The notes: generated from the letters alone by a model not told the origin. DNA of 64,000 bases from Hyphomicrobiales bacterium (GCA_017305635.1 JAFKKF010000007.1:381330-445329); one strand, 5' to 3'. Positions 48,747-57,461 are shown, numbered from the stretch's first letter. Made by a program: numbers and translations.

Positions 48747-48956
48747 TTGGACCGCCAGGAAATACTGAAGCTGCAGAACTTCTTTCGCCGGCGGTTCAAC
48801 CTGCCGTCCATCGAGGTCAAGCAGCGCCCGCAGAAGAAGGATTCGGCCGAGGTCTATATCGGGGACGAATTCGTGGGCGTGGTCTATCGCGACGACGAGG
48901 ACGGCGACCTCTCGTACAATTTCACCATGGCGATCCTCGACATCGACCTGGAGTAG
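48747..48956 (+). CDS. DUF3126 family protein
   Basis: A 69-residue protein of the DUF3126 family, common after cysE in alphaproteobacteria; function unknown. It contains Leu-Gln-Asn-Phe-Phe-Arg-Arg-Arg-Phe-Asn-Leu-Pro and Ser-Ala-Glu-Val-Tyr-Ile-Gly-Asp-Glu-Phe. The start is TTG at 48747 with a GAGAGC site; there is no in-frame ATG that would keep the conserved N-terminus. Confidence 0.88.
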   Translation: MDRQEILKLQNFFRRRFNLPSIEVKQRPQKKDSAEVYIGDEFVGVVYRDDEDGDLSYNFTMAILDIDLE

Positions 48957-49004
48957 GGCGGGTTCGGCCGCATCGCCGAGGCCGCGGCTCCCCACCTTTC
49001 CGTC

Positions 49005-49155
49005 ATGGCCGGGCTTGACCCGGCCATCCATGCCATGACGCTCCGGCACCCGCTGCGCGGCCACTTCGTCCGCGGTCCCTTCCCGCTACCGCGGTTCCTC
49101 TGAACCGTCATGGCATGGATCCCGGATCAGCGCCGCTTCGCGGCTTGTCCGGGAT
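49005..49155. repeat. Dispersed palindromic repeat pair
   Basis: ATGGCCGGG at 49005-49013 pairs with CCCGGCCAT at 49019-49027. A second palindrome has ATCCCGGA (49119-49126) and TCCGGGAT (49148-49155). The wording (GTCATGGCCGGGC, CCATGCCATGAC, TGTCCGGGATGACG) is that of intergenic repeats spread through Hyphomicrobiales genomes. A third, decayed copy lies at about 51931-51961. Confidence 0.6.
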
Positions 49156-49171
49156 GACGTCGCTCATGGGG

Positions 49172-49909
49172 TCAATGCGGCGAGAAGAGGAACGAGTCGG
49201 CAAGCGCGTAGAGGCCGGCATCGAGGCGGCTCCAGTTCTCGAGCCGCGTGCGATTGAAGCGGTAGAGCAGGGTCAGCCCGCGGCCGAAATTGATCTCGCG
49301 CATGCAGGTCGAGGGGATTTCCCGCGTGGCTTCGGCGAGGCAGCGCGCGACGAAAGGCGCGGTGCCGCGCGGATCGAAGTAGACGATCTCGCCGTCATAG
49401 GGCGAATCGGCCTTCATCCGCCGCCCGACCAGACCGGCCGGGCCGGGCACGACCGGCCCCTCGAAGAACTGCTCGTAGACGCTTGCCAGTCGATCGGTCG
49501 AATCGAGCTCCGTCACGCGCGGCGACACCGTAACGTAGATCAGCGGCGCGTCGGTCGAGGTATCCTTGAAGTCGTCGGCGACGTCCTCGGAGAAGCCCTC
49601 CAGCGTCGGCCAGTGGAGGAGGAGGCTCAGCCGGTCGAGCTCGCCGCCCCGGCGGTCGGAGCGGAAGCGGATCATGTTGGCCGGGACGGTCAGCTTCTCC
49701 CCGGCAATGGTGAGGCTGACCGGCGAGGGCTTGCCGTCGAGGCCGCGGAGCGCAATGGAATCGCGATAATTGTCGATGGCGGCGCCGATGCCCCAGGCGG
49801 CTCCCCCGATCGCGGCAAGCGCCAGCGCAATGAGGAGGGCCGGGCGCAGCCATCCGCCCGCCTCATGGGGTTCCTCGGCGTGCCTGAGGGTGCCGGCGGC
49901 AAGGGTCAT
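49172..49909 (-). CDS. Membrane-anchored protein of unknown function
   Basis: A 245-residue protein with one N-terminal membrane segment (about 22-45, Leu-Ile-Ala-Leu-Ala-Leu-Ala-Ala-Ile-Gly-Gly) and a periplasmic domain of about 200 residues. The domain is rich in beta strands, with Ile-Arg-Phe-Arg-Ser-Asp-Arg-Arg and two Cys (about 190 and 203) that could form a disulfide. It looks like a conserved hypothetical protein of Hyphomicrobiales. Stand-alone gene facing its neighbours; no motif suggests an enzyme. Confidence 0.7.
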   Translation of the reverse strand: MTLAAGTLRHAEEPHEAGGWLRPALLIALALAAIGGAAWGIGAAIDNYRDSIALRGLDGKPSPVSLTIAGEKLTVPANMIRFRSDRRGGELDRLSLLLHWPTLEGFSEDVADDFKDTSTDAPLIYVTVSPRVTELDSTDRLASVYEQFFEGPVVPGPAGLVGRRMKADSPYDGEIVYFDPRGTAPFVARCLAEATREIPSTCMREINFGRGLTLLYRFNRTRLENWSRLDAGLYALADSFLFSPH

Positions 49910-50019
49910 GGGCGGAGGCTAAAGTACCGTCCCTTAACGAAACGCTAACCCTAACGGGGCCGTGCCCGGCGGCCGGAAAGCGGCAGGGCGCGGGGATTCC
50001 GGTGGTTAGCGGCCCCGGT

Positions 50020-50415
50020 ATGGCGGTTGCAACCCAGACAGGACGGGCCCGCCAGGTGGCCCGGAATGGGACAGCGGGTGGCGACGTGCTGCGGGAATTG
50101 CTTCTTCTTCTCTACGCGGTCGCGGTGGGTTTCGTCGCGGCGGGCATCACGGCAAGCTTCTACAAGATGGTCAGCTCCGAGCCGGCGCGGTTCGCGCTTT
50201 TCGGCCAGAGCGTGCTCGCCTGGGTGACGACCTTCGCCTTCTGCGCGCTGACCGGCCCGGTGATCGTCGTCGACATCGCGCTCCGCCGGGTGCGGGACGA
50301 GAAGCTGCCGCTCGGCTGGCTCGCCGTCGGCGTCGGCATGGCCGCGATCTGGAGCTGCTGCGTCGGCATCGTGATGCTTGAACTGGTGCTCGCGGTCCGC
50401 GACAGTCTCGCCTGA
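50020..50415 (+). CDS. Small inner-membrane protein (DUF6949-like)
   Basis: A 131-residue protein with three or four membrane segments (about 26-48, 63-88 and 98-122) and a basic N-terminal tail. It resembles a group of small alphaproteobacterial membrane proteins of unknown function. The ATG at 50020 is used; a GTG at 50002 in the same frame would add six residues, and neither has a clear ribosome-binding site. It ends 18 bases before the carbonic anhydrase gene and is probably cotranscribed with it. Confidence 0.7.
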   Translation: MAVATQTGRARQVARNGTAGGDVLRELLLLLYAVAVGFVAAGITASFYKMVSSEPARFALFGQSVLAWVTTFAFCALTGPVIVVDIALRRVRDEKLPLGWLAVGVGMAAIWSCCVGIVMLELVLAVRDSLA

Positions 50416-50433
50416 CAGGTTCGGGAGGACGTC

Positions 50434-50958
50434 ATGACCGTCTACACGCTCGGCGGCATCGCCCCGACGCTGCCGGATGCGGCCCGGCACTGGATCGCGC
50501 CGGACGCGGCAGTGATCGGGAAGGTGACGCTCGGCGCCGGCGTCGGCATCTGGTTCGGCGCAGTGCTGCGCGGCGACAACGAGCCGATCGCGGTCGGCGA
50601 GGACACCAACATCCAGGAGCATTGCATGCTCCATACCGATCCCGGATTCCCGGTGACGATCGGGCGCGGCTGCACCATCGGCCATCGCGCCATCGTCCAT
50701 GGCTGCACGATCGGCGACAACGTGCTCATCGGCATGGGGGCGATCATCCTCAACGGCGCGCGGATCGGCGAGAACTCGCTGGTCGGCGCCGGTGCGCTGG
50801 TGCCCGAAGGGCGCGAGATTCCGCCCGGCTCGCTGGTCATCGGCATGCCCGGCAAGGTGGCCCGGCCGCTCGGCGAGGCGGAGATCGCCCGCAACCGGGC
50901 TTCGGCAGCCAACTACGTCGCCAACTGGCAGCGCTTCCAGCGCGAGCTCGGAGGCTGA
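50434..50958 (+). CDS. Gamma-class carbonic anhydrase family protein
   Basis: A 174-residue left-handed beta-helix protein of the YrdA/PaaY type. The hexapeptide repeats contain Asp-Asn-Glu-Pro-Ile and the metal-ligand His residues in Gln-Glu-His-Cys-Met-Leu-His (two) and Ile-Gly-His-Arg-Ala and Val-His-Gly-Cys. It likely hydrates CO2 or acts on CoA thioesters. The ATG at 50434 has GGGAGGAC at good spacing. Confidence 0.92.
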   Translation: MTVYTLGGIAPTLPDAARHWIAPDAAVIGKVTLGAGVGIWFGAVLRGDNEPIAVGEDTNIQEHCMLHTDPGFPVTIGRGCTIGHRAIVHGCTIGDNVLIGMGAIILNGARIGENSLVGAGALVPEGREIPPGSLVIGMPGKVARPLGEAEIARNRASAANYVANWQRFQRELGG

Positions 50959-50963
50959 ACGGC

Positions 50964-50999
50964 AAAAAAGTGAGCCGGCCCCGGGGCAGGGGCCGGCTC
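50964..50999 (-). terminator. Intrinsic terminator for the cysteine proteinase gene
   Basis: GAGCCGGCCCC (50972-50982) pairs with GGGGCCGGCTC (50989-50999). Read leftward, the stem is followed by the run of six T (A run at 50964-50969). It ends the leftward transcript from 51092-51715 and lies just past the stop of the rightward carbonic anhydrase gene. Confidence 0.8.
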
Positions 51000-51091
51000 G
51001 ATGGACCCGGTCAGTGGGGACGGGGGGTGGGACGCGACCAGGTCCAAATTCGGCGAAACTTCAGCTTCACCCCACGCCTTCCGGCGCTCCC

Positions 51092-51715
51092 CTAATTCTT
51101 GAGGCTGCTCACCTCCAGCGAACCGCGGCCATCCTCGATCGAGACCCATTGGCCGGTATCGAAGCCCGACTGCCGCTTGATGTAGGTGTAGGGCGTCTGG
51201 CTCCACACCTTCACGTGGGGATCGAGGTTATCGAGGACGAGATCACCCTTGTCGGTCAGCACGGTCAAAACTGCGTGACCGTCGCCGTTCTTCTGGCGCA
51301 CCACGGTCATCAGGAGATCGCCGACCGGCCAGCCCATGGCGATGAGCTTGCGGCGCTTGAGGAGCGCGAGGTCCTCGCAATCGCCGCGGGTCGTCGGATA
51401 TTCCCACCACTCGGCCTTGCCGTAGATTTCCATGTCGGTCGCCGGAGCGATGCGCGTGTTCACGTCGTCGTTCACCGAGAGCAGCTGGTTGAGCGCCTTG
51501 GCCGACAGGCGCATGCGCTTCTCGGCCGAGCTCCTGACCTCGCATTCCGCCCGGTAACGCTGGCAGAACTCGTAGTGGCCGATCGGCTGCGAGGTCCTGC
51601 CGGTGACGGTCATGAACGGCTGGTCCGCTTTCAGTTCGACCGCATTTGAAGATATACTTGCAGAAATCAGTATTCCTGCAGAAGCAAGAATTGTTTTTGC
51701 CCACCCGAAGGTCAT
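51092..51715 (-). CDS. Bacterial transglutaminase-like cysteine proteinase (BTLCP)
   Basis: A 207-residue exported protein (signal peptide about 1-25) of the BTLCP/Peptidase C93 family. The triad is seen as Cys in Thr-Arg-Gly-Asp-Cys-Glu-Asp-Leu-Ala, His in Asn-Gly-Asp-Gly-His-Ala-Val-Leu and Asp in Val-Leu-Asp-Asn-Leu. The gene has a slightly AT-rich 5' end. Family members (LapG-like) cleave cell-surface proteins in some bacteria. It lies on its own with a strong terminator. Confidence 0.88.
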   Translation of the reverse strand: MTFGWAKTILASAGILISASISSNAVELKADQPFMTVTGRTSQPIGHYEFCQRYRAECEVRSSAEKRMRLSAKALNQLLSVNDDVNTRIAPATDMEIYGKAEWWEYPTTRGDCEDLALLKRRKLIAMGWPVGDLLMTVVRQKNGDGHAVLTVLTDKGDLVLDNLDPHVKVWSQTPYTYIKRQSGFDTGQWVSIEDGRGSLEVSSLKN

Positions 51716-52032
51716 TGTCCCGCTCTCCCCAACCCCGAGCGTGACTATGACAGCAACGTTTTTATTCCGGTCTAAGGTGAACTGGTGAAATTGAGGGTTG
51801 GAAGCTAGGGTTTGTTAAGCATGGCGAGGGGGGAGGGCCATGCTCATCGGGCGAACCCAACGATCGTCATGGCCAGCCTTGTGCCGGGCTCCAGGGAGAT
51901 GCGGGTGCCGAAGCCCGGCGGGCATGCGCCATCCCCGCCGATCCCAGGTCAAGCCGGGGATGACGTCGCGGGGGGATGTCGGTCGCGGAAGGCGAGGGGA
52001 GGCGAGGCGCCGCGGTCAGCCGCGGGCGCGGG
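51716..52032. other. Non-coding stretch with decayed repeat
   Basis: 317 bases without a credible gene. It holds the promoter region of the cysteine proteinase at the left (AT-rich 51716-51830) and a decayed palindromic repeat with ATCCCCG (51931-51937) and CGGGGAT (51955-51961), related to the repeats at 49005-49155. Confidence 0.5.
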
Positions 52033-52647
52033 TCAGGCGAGGCCCTGCTCGAGGGACTCGACCGTCTGCATGACGGCGAACTCGACGGCGATGCCTTCCT
52101 CGAAGAGGCGCACCACGGTCGCGCGGAGATTGCCGACCATGACGGGCGAGCCGATCGGCGGGCGGGCATCGAGGGCGAGCGCGGCACCGGAGAGCGACAG
52201 GTCGATGATGCGGCTCTCGTAGATGCGGCCGTCGGGGAAGGCGAGGGTGGCGGTCGGCCGGGCGGGCGTGACGCGGTTGTGCCGCCGGTCCTCGGGGAGG
52301 TTGAGCTCGTGGCGGTTGGCGAGCCAGGTAAGCTTGGCCGCGAGCTTGTCCTTCTTGCGCAGCGTCGCGTTGATGGTCATGGCGAAGCCGGCATCGTGGA
52401 TGCGGACGATCTCGCCCTCGATGCGGCCGATATGGTCGACATAGACGACGACGCGCTCGCCGACCCGCCCGACGACGGGGGTGATCAGCGCCGCGCTGCC
52501 GGGCGAGAGATCGGCGGTCTGGCAGGGATATTCGTGGCGGTCCTCGAGCATGAACCGGCCGAGCAGGTTCACCTTGACGCGCTGGTAGCGCCGGCGGTCG
52601 TGGCGGCGCATGAGGGAACGTTGACGATGGGCCTGGGCGAGGGTCAT
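52033..52647 (-). CDS. Protein with two PilZ domains
   Basis: A 204-residue protein with two PilZ c-di-GMP-binding units. The first (about 17-90) has Arg-Arg-Arg-Tyr-Gln-Arg-Val-Lys-Val-Asn and Asp-Leu-Ser-Pro-Gly-Ser-Ala. The second (about 115-195) has Arg-Arg-His-Asn-Arg-Val and Asp-Leu-Ser-Leu-Ser-Gly-Ala-Ala. Both keep the Arg-rich motif and the downstream Asp-x-Ser, so two dinucleotide dimers could bind. Probable target: motility or envelope control. It lies upstream of no obvious partner but reads in the same direction as the PAS protein gene. Confidence 0.88.
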   Translation of the reverse strand: MTLAQAHRQRSLMRRHDRRRYQRVKVNLLGRFMLEDRHEYPCQTADLSPGSAALITPVVGRVGERVVVYVDHIGRIEGEIVRIHDAGFAMTINATLRKKDKLAAKLTWLANRHELNLPEDRRHNRVTPARPTATLAFPDGRIYESRIIDLSLSGAALALDARPPIGSPVMVGNLRATVVRLFEEGIAVEFAVMQTVESLEQGLA

Positions 52648-52735
52648 TGACCGCAGAGTGCTCGGGGGTGCGGAGCCGACAAAGGACCTTAGTGGGATTG
52701 GGGTTAACGGGAGGTAACGCGAGGGCGAATCGCGT

Positions 52736-53350
52736 TCAGGTCTTGCCGCCGTCGAGGACGACCAGGTGCCGGTGCCGGCGACGGTTCTCCAGCGCGAAGG
52801 GAATGACCACGCCGGTTTCCGCCCGGTCGCTCGCCCGGCGCATGAAATGCGGCCGCTCATTCGGCCAGATCATGCGGAGGCTGACCACCGTCTGCGAGAC
52901 GACCGGCTCGGCGCCGACCCAATAGGGCCGCTCGCCGACCGCGACCGAGCCGAGGATGCGGTCGTAGCGCTCGCCGCTATGGCTGAGCGGGAGCATGAGG
53001 AGCTCTGCGGTGAGGGAATGGTCGCCGGCGGTGGCGACCGAGAAGGTCACGACGGCACCGGCGGCGTCCTCCGAGACGGCGGTGCCGAGCGTCGCCAGCG
53101 CGTTGCGGTCCTCGGGCGACCACAGGTCGAGGAAGTTGTCCCCCTTCATCTCGCGGCCGTAGAGCGCGCAGATGCGGGTGCCGGCGAGGCGGATGATGTA
53201 ATTCTCGCGCCCGGCGACTTCGAGGATGAAGGTATCGGCGAGGATGCGGCGGATATCGCTCGGCTCGATGTCGCTGCGCCGCGGGGCAGGGCGCCCACGG
53301 CGGACCCGGTCCCAATAGTCGTAAAGCTCGCGCGAAGTCGTCTGTTTCAT
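52736..53350 (-). CDS. PAS_5-type PAS-domain protein
   Basis: A 204-residue protein of the PAS_5 family, with no output domain. N-terminal Leu-Tyr-Asp-Tyr-Trp-Asp-Arg-Val-Arg-Arg-Gly-Arg and Asp-Ile-Glu-Pro-Ser-Asp-Ile-Arg-Arg-Ile-Leu are the family signature. The PAS core contains Ile-Arg-Leu-Ala-Gly-Thr-Arg-Ile. It is a common partner of PilZ genes in Hyphomicrobiales. The start at 53350 is chosen because the family N-terminus begins Met-Lys-Gln-Thr; a Met upstream would add 45 residues without support. A sensory role in the same c-di-GMP-linked pathway is inference. Confidence 0.85.
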   Translation of the reverse strand: MKQTTSRELYDYWDRVRRGRPAPRRSDIEPSDIRRILADTFILEVAGRENYIIRLAGTRICALYGREMKGDNFLDLWSPEDRNALATLGTAVSEDAAGAVVTFSVATAGDHSLTAELLMLPLSHSGERYDRILGSVAVGERPYWVGAEPVVSQTVVSLRMIWPNERPHFMRRASDRAETGVVIPFALENRRRHRHLVVLDGGKT

Positions 53351-53503
53351 TCTGGCCGCCCGTCTCAAAAGAACCCCGCGCGGAAACGCCGCCGGCAGGC
53401 CGGATCGGCATTTCCCGTGCAGGATCGGGACAGGCTTCCCGGCCTGTTCCCACCCGAGTGAGTGGCACTGCAGCCACCATGCCATCGCGGGCGGATTTGC
53501 GGA

Positions 53504-53520
53504 AAGTTTTCTGAAAACTT
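53504..53520. promoter_or_regulatory. Short palindrome in the PAS-rhomboid intergenic region
   Basis: AAGTTTT (53504-53510) and AAAACTT (53514-53520) are perfect inverted arms around CTG, in an otherwise GC-rich stretch 154 bases upstream of the PAS gene. It could be an operator or the start of the RNA described at 53560-53693. Confidence 0.35.
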
Positions 53521-53559
53521 CCCGCCATCAACCTTAATCAACGGCTGCGATTGCCAGCC

Positions 53560-53693
53560 GGCGGCATGCGTGAGAACGTCCCGTTGTCCACGTTTGTTGC
53601 CGCATCATCCACCCTGGCTCGGCGGTGTGGTGCGGGTAACGTCCCAAAAGATGCCGTCTCCGGAATGAAGAGGCCGGGGACGGCATCTTTTTT
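53560..53693 (+). ncRNA. Candidate small RNA ending in an intrinsic terminator
   Basis: The 390 bases between the PAS and rhomboid genes have no gene, yet they end in a strong terminator (53647-53693) that no upstream coding gene on the plus strand uses. Before it, CCGCATCAT (53600-53608) can pair with GTGGTGCGG (53628-53636) with wobbles. A free-standing RNA of roughly 130 bases is the simplest explanation. The 5' end is not determined. Confidence 0.4.
53647..53693 (+). terminator. Strong intrinsic terminator without a coding gene
   Basis: AAAGATGCCGTC (53647-53658) pairs with GACGGCATCTTT (53679-53690), extended inside by CTCCGG/CCGGGG, and is followed by six T (53688-53693). It is also usable in the other direction because of the A run at 53646. 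Confidence 0.8.
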
Positions 53694-53740
53694 CGTGCGG
53701 GTGCTTTATTCGCGCGTCGCGGCGGCTAATCTCCGCCGCC

Positions 53741-54496
53741 ATGCTCGATCAACCCTCCCCGCCCGCCGGACGCCCGGCCATGTTCAACCTGCCGAAGGTG
53801 GTGACGGCGGCGATCGCCGTGCTCCTCGGCATCCATTTCATCCGCGCCTATCTCCTGCCGCCCGACCAGGATCTCTGGGTGACGCTCGCCTTCGCCTTCA
53901 TTCCGGCACGCATCACGGCGGCGGCGGACCTCGCCTCGGCGCTTCCCGGCGGGGCGGGGGCGGAAGCGTGGACCTTCCTCACCTATGCCTTCCTCCATGC
54001 CGACTGGGGCCATGTCGGGCTCAACTGCCTGTGGATGGCGGCCTTCGGCAGCCCGGTGGCGTGGCGGTTCGGAACGACGCGGTTCCTCGTCCTGTCGGCG
54101 GTCTGCGCGGTGGCCGGCGCGATGCTGCACCTGGCGCTCCATTCCAACGACATGGTCCCGCTGGTCGGCGCCTCCGCGGCGATCTCCGGGCAGATGGCGG
54201 CGGCGACGCGCTTCGCATTGCTCGCGGGAATGCCGCTCGGCGGCATGGCGGCGGGGCACAACGAAATCTACCGCCGGCCGGCGGCGACGCTCGGCGTGCT
54301 CATCCGCGACAGCCGGGTGATGACGTTCCTGCTGGTATGGTTCGGCGTCAACGCGGTCGTCGGCATCGTCGGATCGGGGACGCTCTCTTCCGGCAGCATC
54401 GCCTGGGAAGCGCATGTCGGCGGATTCCTCGCCGGCCTCCTGCTTTTCCCGCTCCTCGATCCGGTCGGCACGGAGGCGCCCGCCGACCGCGTCTGA
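53741..54496 (+). CDS. Rhomboid-family intramembrane serine protease
   Basis: A 251-residue membrane protease with six or seven transmembrane segments. The catalytic Ser is in Leu-Val-Gly-Ala-Ser-Ala-Ala-Ile-Ser-Gly (about 147; the usual Gly after Ser is Ala here) and the His in Ala-Trp-Glu-Ala-His-Val-Gly-Gly (about 226). The helix-1 loop Thr-Tyr-Ala-Phe-Leu-His-Ala-Asp-Trp-Gly-His and Asn-Cys-Leu-Trp-Met are typical. The ATG at 53741 is used; Met14 is an alternative. Confidence 0.9.
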   Translation: MLDQPSPPAGRPAMFNLPKVVTAAIAVLLGIHFIRAYLLPPDQDLWVTLAFAFIPARITAAADLASALPGGAGAEAWTFLTYAFLHADWGHVGLNCLWMAAFGSPVAWRFGTTRFLVLSAVCAVAGAMLHLALHSNDMVPLVGASAAISGQMAAATRFALLAGMPLGGMAAGHNEIYRRPAATLGVLIRDSRVMTFLLVWFGVNAVVGIVGSGTLSSGSIAWEAHVGGFLAGLLLFPLLDPVGTEAPADRV

Positions 54497-54616
54497 GCGT
54501 TTTTGCTGCAGTGCATATTGAAAGCTGCGACAGCCGGACGCACCCTTCAGATGTCGACGCCGGATCCGTCCCCGGGCGAGGCCGCCTGGCGCGGATCGGC
54601 AGGGAGGAGGAGTGCG

Positions 54617-55048
54617 ATGACTGTTGCCAGCATACTTGCGGCCAAGGGCCGGATCGTCGCCACGACCAATGCGACGCGGACCATCGGCGAGGCCGTGGAC
54701 GAGCTTGCCGAGCGCAGGATCGGCGCGCTCGTGGTGGTGGACGGGGTCGACCGCGTGGTCGGCATCATCTCGGAACGCGACATCGTCAAGGCGCTCGCGC
54801 GGACGGGCGCGCGCGTGCTGGCCGACCCGGTCGGCACGATCATGACCCGCGACGTCGTCACCTGCGCCGAGACCGAGACGGTGATCGGCGTGATGACGCG
54901 CATGACCCGCGGCCGCTTCCGCCACCTGCCGGTGGTGAAAGGCGGGCGTCTCGCCGGCATCATCTCGATCGGCGACGTGGTCAAGGAGCGCATCGGCGAG
55001 GTCGAGCGCGAGGCCGACGAGATGCGGAGCTACATCGCGACCGCCTGA
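54617..55048 (+). CDS. CBS-domain pair protein
   Basis: A 143-residue protein of two CBS domains (about 8-60 and 75-130), with Gly-Ile-Ile-Ser-Glu-Arg-Asp-Ile-Val-Lys-Ala-Leu and Gly-Ile-Ile-Ser-Ile-Gly-Asp-Val-Val-Lys. Such stand-alone proteins bind adenine nucleotides and act as energy sensors. The ATG at 54617 is preceded by AGGAGG. It resembles the CBS proteins (Inosine-5-phosphate dehydrogenase-like) found in most Hyphomicrobiales. Confidence 0.92.
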   Translation: MTVASILAAKGRIVATTNATRTIGEAVDELAERRIGALVVVDGVDRVVGIISERDIVKALARTGARVLADPVGTIMTRDVVTCAETETVIGVMTRMTRGRFRHLPVVKGGRLAGIISIGDVVKERIGEVEREADEMRSYIATA

Positions 55049-55060
55049 GCCGGCGGCCGG

Positions 55061-56050
55061 TCAGGCAAGGCCGGCGAGGACCTCGGCGATTTCCGGCGTC
55101 GCCCGGCGGGCCGACTCGTAGCCGATGTCTATCGCCTCGCCGGCGCGGTGGAAGTCGAAAAGGCCGAGGGTGCCGACCTTCGGGCCGATGGTGACGTCGG
55201 GAGGATCGCCGGCGAGCCGCGAGCGCGCGATGCGGTCCTGGATGATGTTGAAGGCCTCGATCATGACCGCCGAGATTCCGGGCGGCCCGTTCTGCCGCCC
55301 GATCAACTGGCGGCGCAGCACATGGCGCGCGTCCGGCACGGCGGCCGGCATGGTCTCGTCGCCGCTCGGGGCGGCCTCGGGAAGCTCGCCGCCATGGTTC
55401 TGGACGACCGTGCCGCGGCCGAAGACGTCGCTCTGCAGGTTGACCGCGATGACGAACTCGGCGCCCATGGCGCGGGCGACCGTCACCGGGACCGGATTGA
55501 CCAGCGCACCGTCGACCAGCCAGCGGCCGCCGACGCGGACCGGCTGGAAGATGCCGGGGAGCGCATAGGAAGCGCGGAGCGCCTCGACGAGCGGCCCGCG
55601 CGAGAGCCAGATCTCGTGGCCGGTGCCGAGTTCCGTCGCCACGCAGGCGAAGCGGGGCCGGAGCCCCTCGACGGTGAGGTCGCCGAGGCGCGTGCCGAGC
55701 AGCTTGCTGAGGCGATTGCCGGAAATGAGCCCGCTGCCGGCGAAGTTGAGGTCGAGGAGGCCGAAGACGCGGCGCCGCGTCAGACCGCGGGCGAAGCGCT
55801 CGAGCTCGTCGAGCGCGCCGGCGGCGTAGCATCCGCCGACCACGGCGCCGATCGAGGTACCGGCGATGATGTCGGGGACGAGGCCGGCTTCGGTGAGCGC
55901 GCGGACGACGCCGATATGGGCCCAGCCGCGCGCCGCGCCGCCGCCGAGGGCGAGGCCGATGCGCGGCCGGCGCGGTTCGCCGGCCGGCGCCGGAGTCGTT
56001 CCCGATCCGCCGGATTCACTCCGCCAGAAAAAGCCGTTCGCGCCAAACAT
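55061..56050 (-). CDS. Patatin-like phospholipase
   Basis: A 329-residue lipid acyl hydrolase. It has the oxyanion Gly-Gly-Gly-Ala-Ala-Arg-Gly (about 36-42), the nucleophile Gly-Thr-Ser-Ile-Gly (about 63-67) and the catalytic Asp in Val-Asp-Gly-Ala-Leu-Val-Asn. It is of the RssA/NTE type, without a signal peptide. Probable inner-membrane associated phospholipase. It converges on the CBS gene. Confidence 0.92.
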   Translation of the reverse strand: MFGANGFFWRSESGGSGTTPAPAGEPRRPRIGLALGGGAARGWAHIGVVRALTEAGLVPDIIAGTSIGAVVGGCYAAGALDELERFARGLTRRRVFGLLDLNFAGSGLISGNRLSKLLGTRLGDLTVEGLRPRFACVATELGTGHEIWLSRGPLVEALRASYALPGIFQPVRVGGRWLVDGALVNPVPVTVARAMGAEFVIAVNLQSDVFGRGTVVQNHGGELPEAAPSGDETMPAAVPDARHVLRRQLIGRQNGPPGISAVMIEAFNIIQDRIARSRLAGDPPDVTIGPKVGTLGLFDFHRAGEAIDIGYESARRATPEIAEVLAGLA

Positions 56051-56123
56051 GAACGAAAGCCCTCGCGCGCGCCCGCATGATATTCCATCACCCTAGGGTG
56101 GCCGCATCAAGGTGGCGGAAACC

Positions 56124-56579
56124 TTAATGGCCGTGGGCGGCACCTGGTCGCGGCATGGCCGGATCGAAGGAAAGGGCGAGGCCGGGCGTCGGTGCGGCAC
56201 CGACGGGGACGGTGCGGTAGAAGCAGGAGCGATAGCCGGTATGGCAGGCGGCGCCGTCGCCGGCGATGGACGCCTTGAGGATCACGGCATCCTGGTCGCA
56301 GTCGATGCGCAACTCGCGGACGGCGAGCGTGTTGCCGCTCGATTCGCCCTTGCGCCACATGGCCTTCCGCGAGCGGCTCCAGAACCAGCCCTCGCCGGTG
56401 GCGATGGTCCTTGCCAGCGCCTCGGCGTTCATGTGCGCGACCATCAGGATCTCGCCCGAGCCGGCATCCTGGACGATGGCGGTGACGAGGCCGTCGCGGT
56501 CGAACTTCGGCATGAGGGTGGTGCCGGACTCGGCCCTGGCTTCGTCGCGGGGGGCAAAAAGGGAAGGGGCGTCGGTCAT
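56124..56579 (-). CDS. hisI: Phosphoribosyl-AMP cyclohydrolase
   Basis: A 151-residue enzyme of step three of histidine synthesis. The zinc and Mg sites are visible: Trp-Ser-Arg-Ser-Arg-Lys, Trp-Arg-Lys-Gly-Glu-Ser-Ser-Gly, Asp-Cys-Asp-Gln-Asp and the paired Cys in [11 protein letters not shown]. It is the separate HisI without the HisE part, as usual in alphaproteobacteria. It follows folE by 45 bases in the same direction. Confidence 0.95.
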   Translation of the reverse strand: MTDAPSLFAPRDEARAESGTTLMPKFDRDGLVTAIVQDAGSGEILMVAHMNAEALARTIATGEGWFWSRSRKAMWRKGESSGNTLAVRELRIDCDQDAVILKASIAGDGAACHTGYRSCFYRTVPVGAAPTPGLALSFDPAMPRPGAAHGH

Positions 56580-56624
56580 GGTCGGGTTCCCGTGCGCCAG
56601 CGGCGCGATCGCCGGGAGCGGGGC

Positions 56625-57266
56625 TCAGGCGCCGCGCGTGCCCCGGCTGACGAGGGTAAGGAAGCGCTGCTGCTCGGCCGGATCGTCGCGGAAGACGCCG
56701 GTGAACTGCGTGGTGACGGTGGAGGCGCCGGGCTTGTGCACGCCGCGCAGCGTCATGCACTGGTGCTCGGCCTCGACCATGACGGCGACGCCGCGCGGCT
56801 TCAGCGTCTCGTCGATGGCGCCGACGATGTCGGCGGTCAGGCGCTCCTGCGTCTGCAGGCGATGGGCGAAGGTATCGACCACGCGGGCGAGCTTCGACAG
56901 GCCGACGACCTGGTCCTCGGTCGGGAAATAGGCGACGTGGGCGCGCCCGATGAAGGGCACCATGTGGTGCTCGCAATGGGAGAAGAAGGGGATGTCGCGC
57001 ACGACGACGATGTCGTCGTAGTGGCCGACGTCGTCGAAGGTGCGCTCCAGCCAGCGGGAAGCGTTCTCGCGGTAGCCGGAGAAGAACTCCTCGAAGGCGC
57101 CGAGCACGCGCCGGGGCGTATCGACGAGGCCGTCGCGGTTGGGATTGTCGCCGGCAAAGGCGATGAGCGTGCGGACGGCCGCCTCCGCTTCCTCGCGGCT
57201 CGGCTTCTCGACGGGGGCGGGGATGGCGGATTGGGCTTTCGGGGGCTTTCCGCTGCAGGCATCCAT
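56625..57266 (-). CDS. folE: GTP cyclohydrolase I
   Basis: A 213-residue enzyme that opens the folate and pterin pathway by making dihydroneopterin triphosphate. The zinc ligands are in Ser-His-Cys-Glu-His-His and Glu-His-Gln-Cys-Met-Thr-Leu-Arg-Gly. The conserved Gln-Glu-Arg-Leu-Thr and Gly-Arg-Ala-His-Val-Ala-Tyr are also present. The start at 57266 is chosen to avoid an unlikely Arg/Pro extension. It is divergent from the scaffold protein gene. Confidence 0.95.
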   Translation of the reverse strand: MDACSGKPPKAQSAIPAPVEKPSREEAEAAVRTLIAFAGDNPNRDGLVDTPRRVLGAFEEFFSGYRENASRWLERTFDDVGHYDDIVVVRDIPFFSHCEHHMVPFIGRAHVAYFPTEDQVVGLSKLARVVDTFAHRLQTQERLTADIVGAIDETLKPRGVAVMVEAEHQCMTLRGVHKPGASTVTTQFTGVFRDDPAEQQRFLTLVSRGTRGA

Positions 57267-57461
57267 TGAACCAACACTCCTTGGCCAGCGCCCGTGCGGC
57301 GCCGGCCGGCGCATATATATAGGCGGCGTGGCGGGAAGCGAAGCAATTCGGCATCATAGCAGCCAAACGGCGAGAAAAACCGTGCCCGGCGCGACCTTTA
57401 GGCCATAGACGGCATTCCGCCGGTAGCGTCGGGAAGCGGGTTTTCCTATATTTGCCGGACC

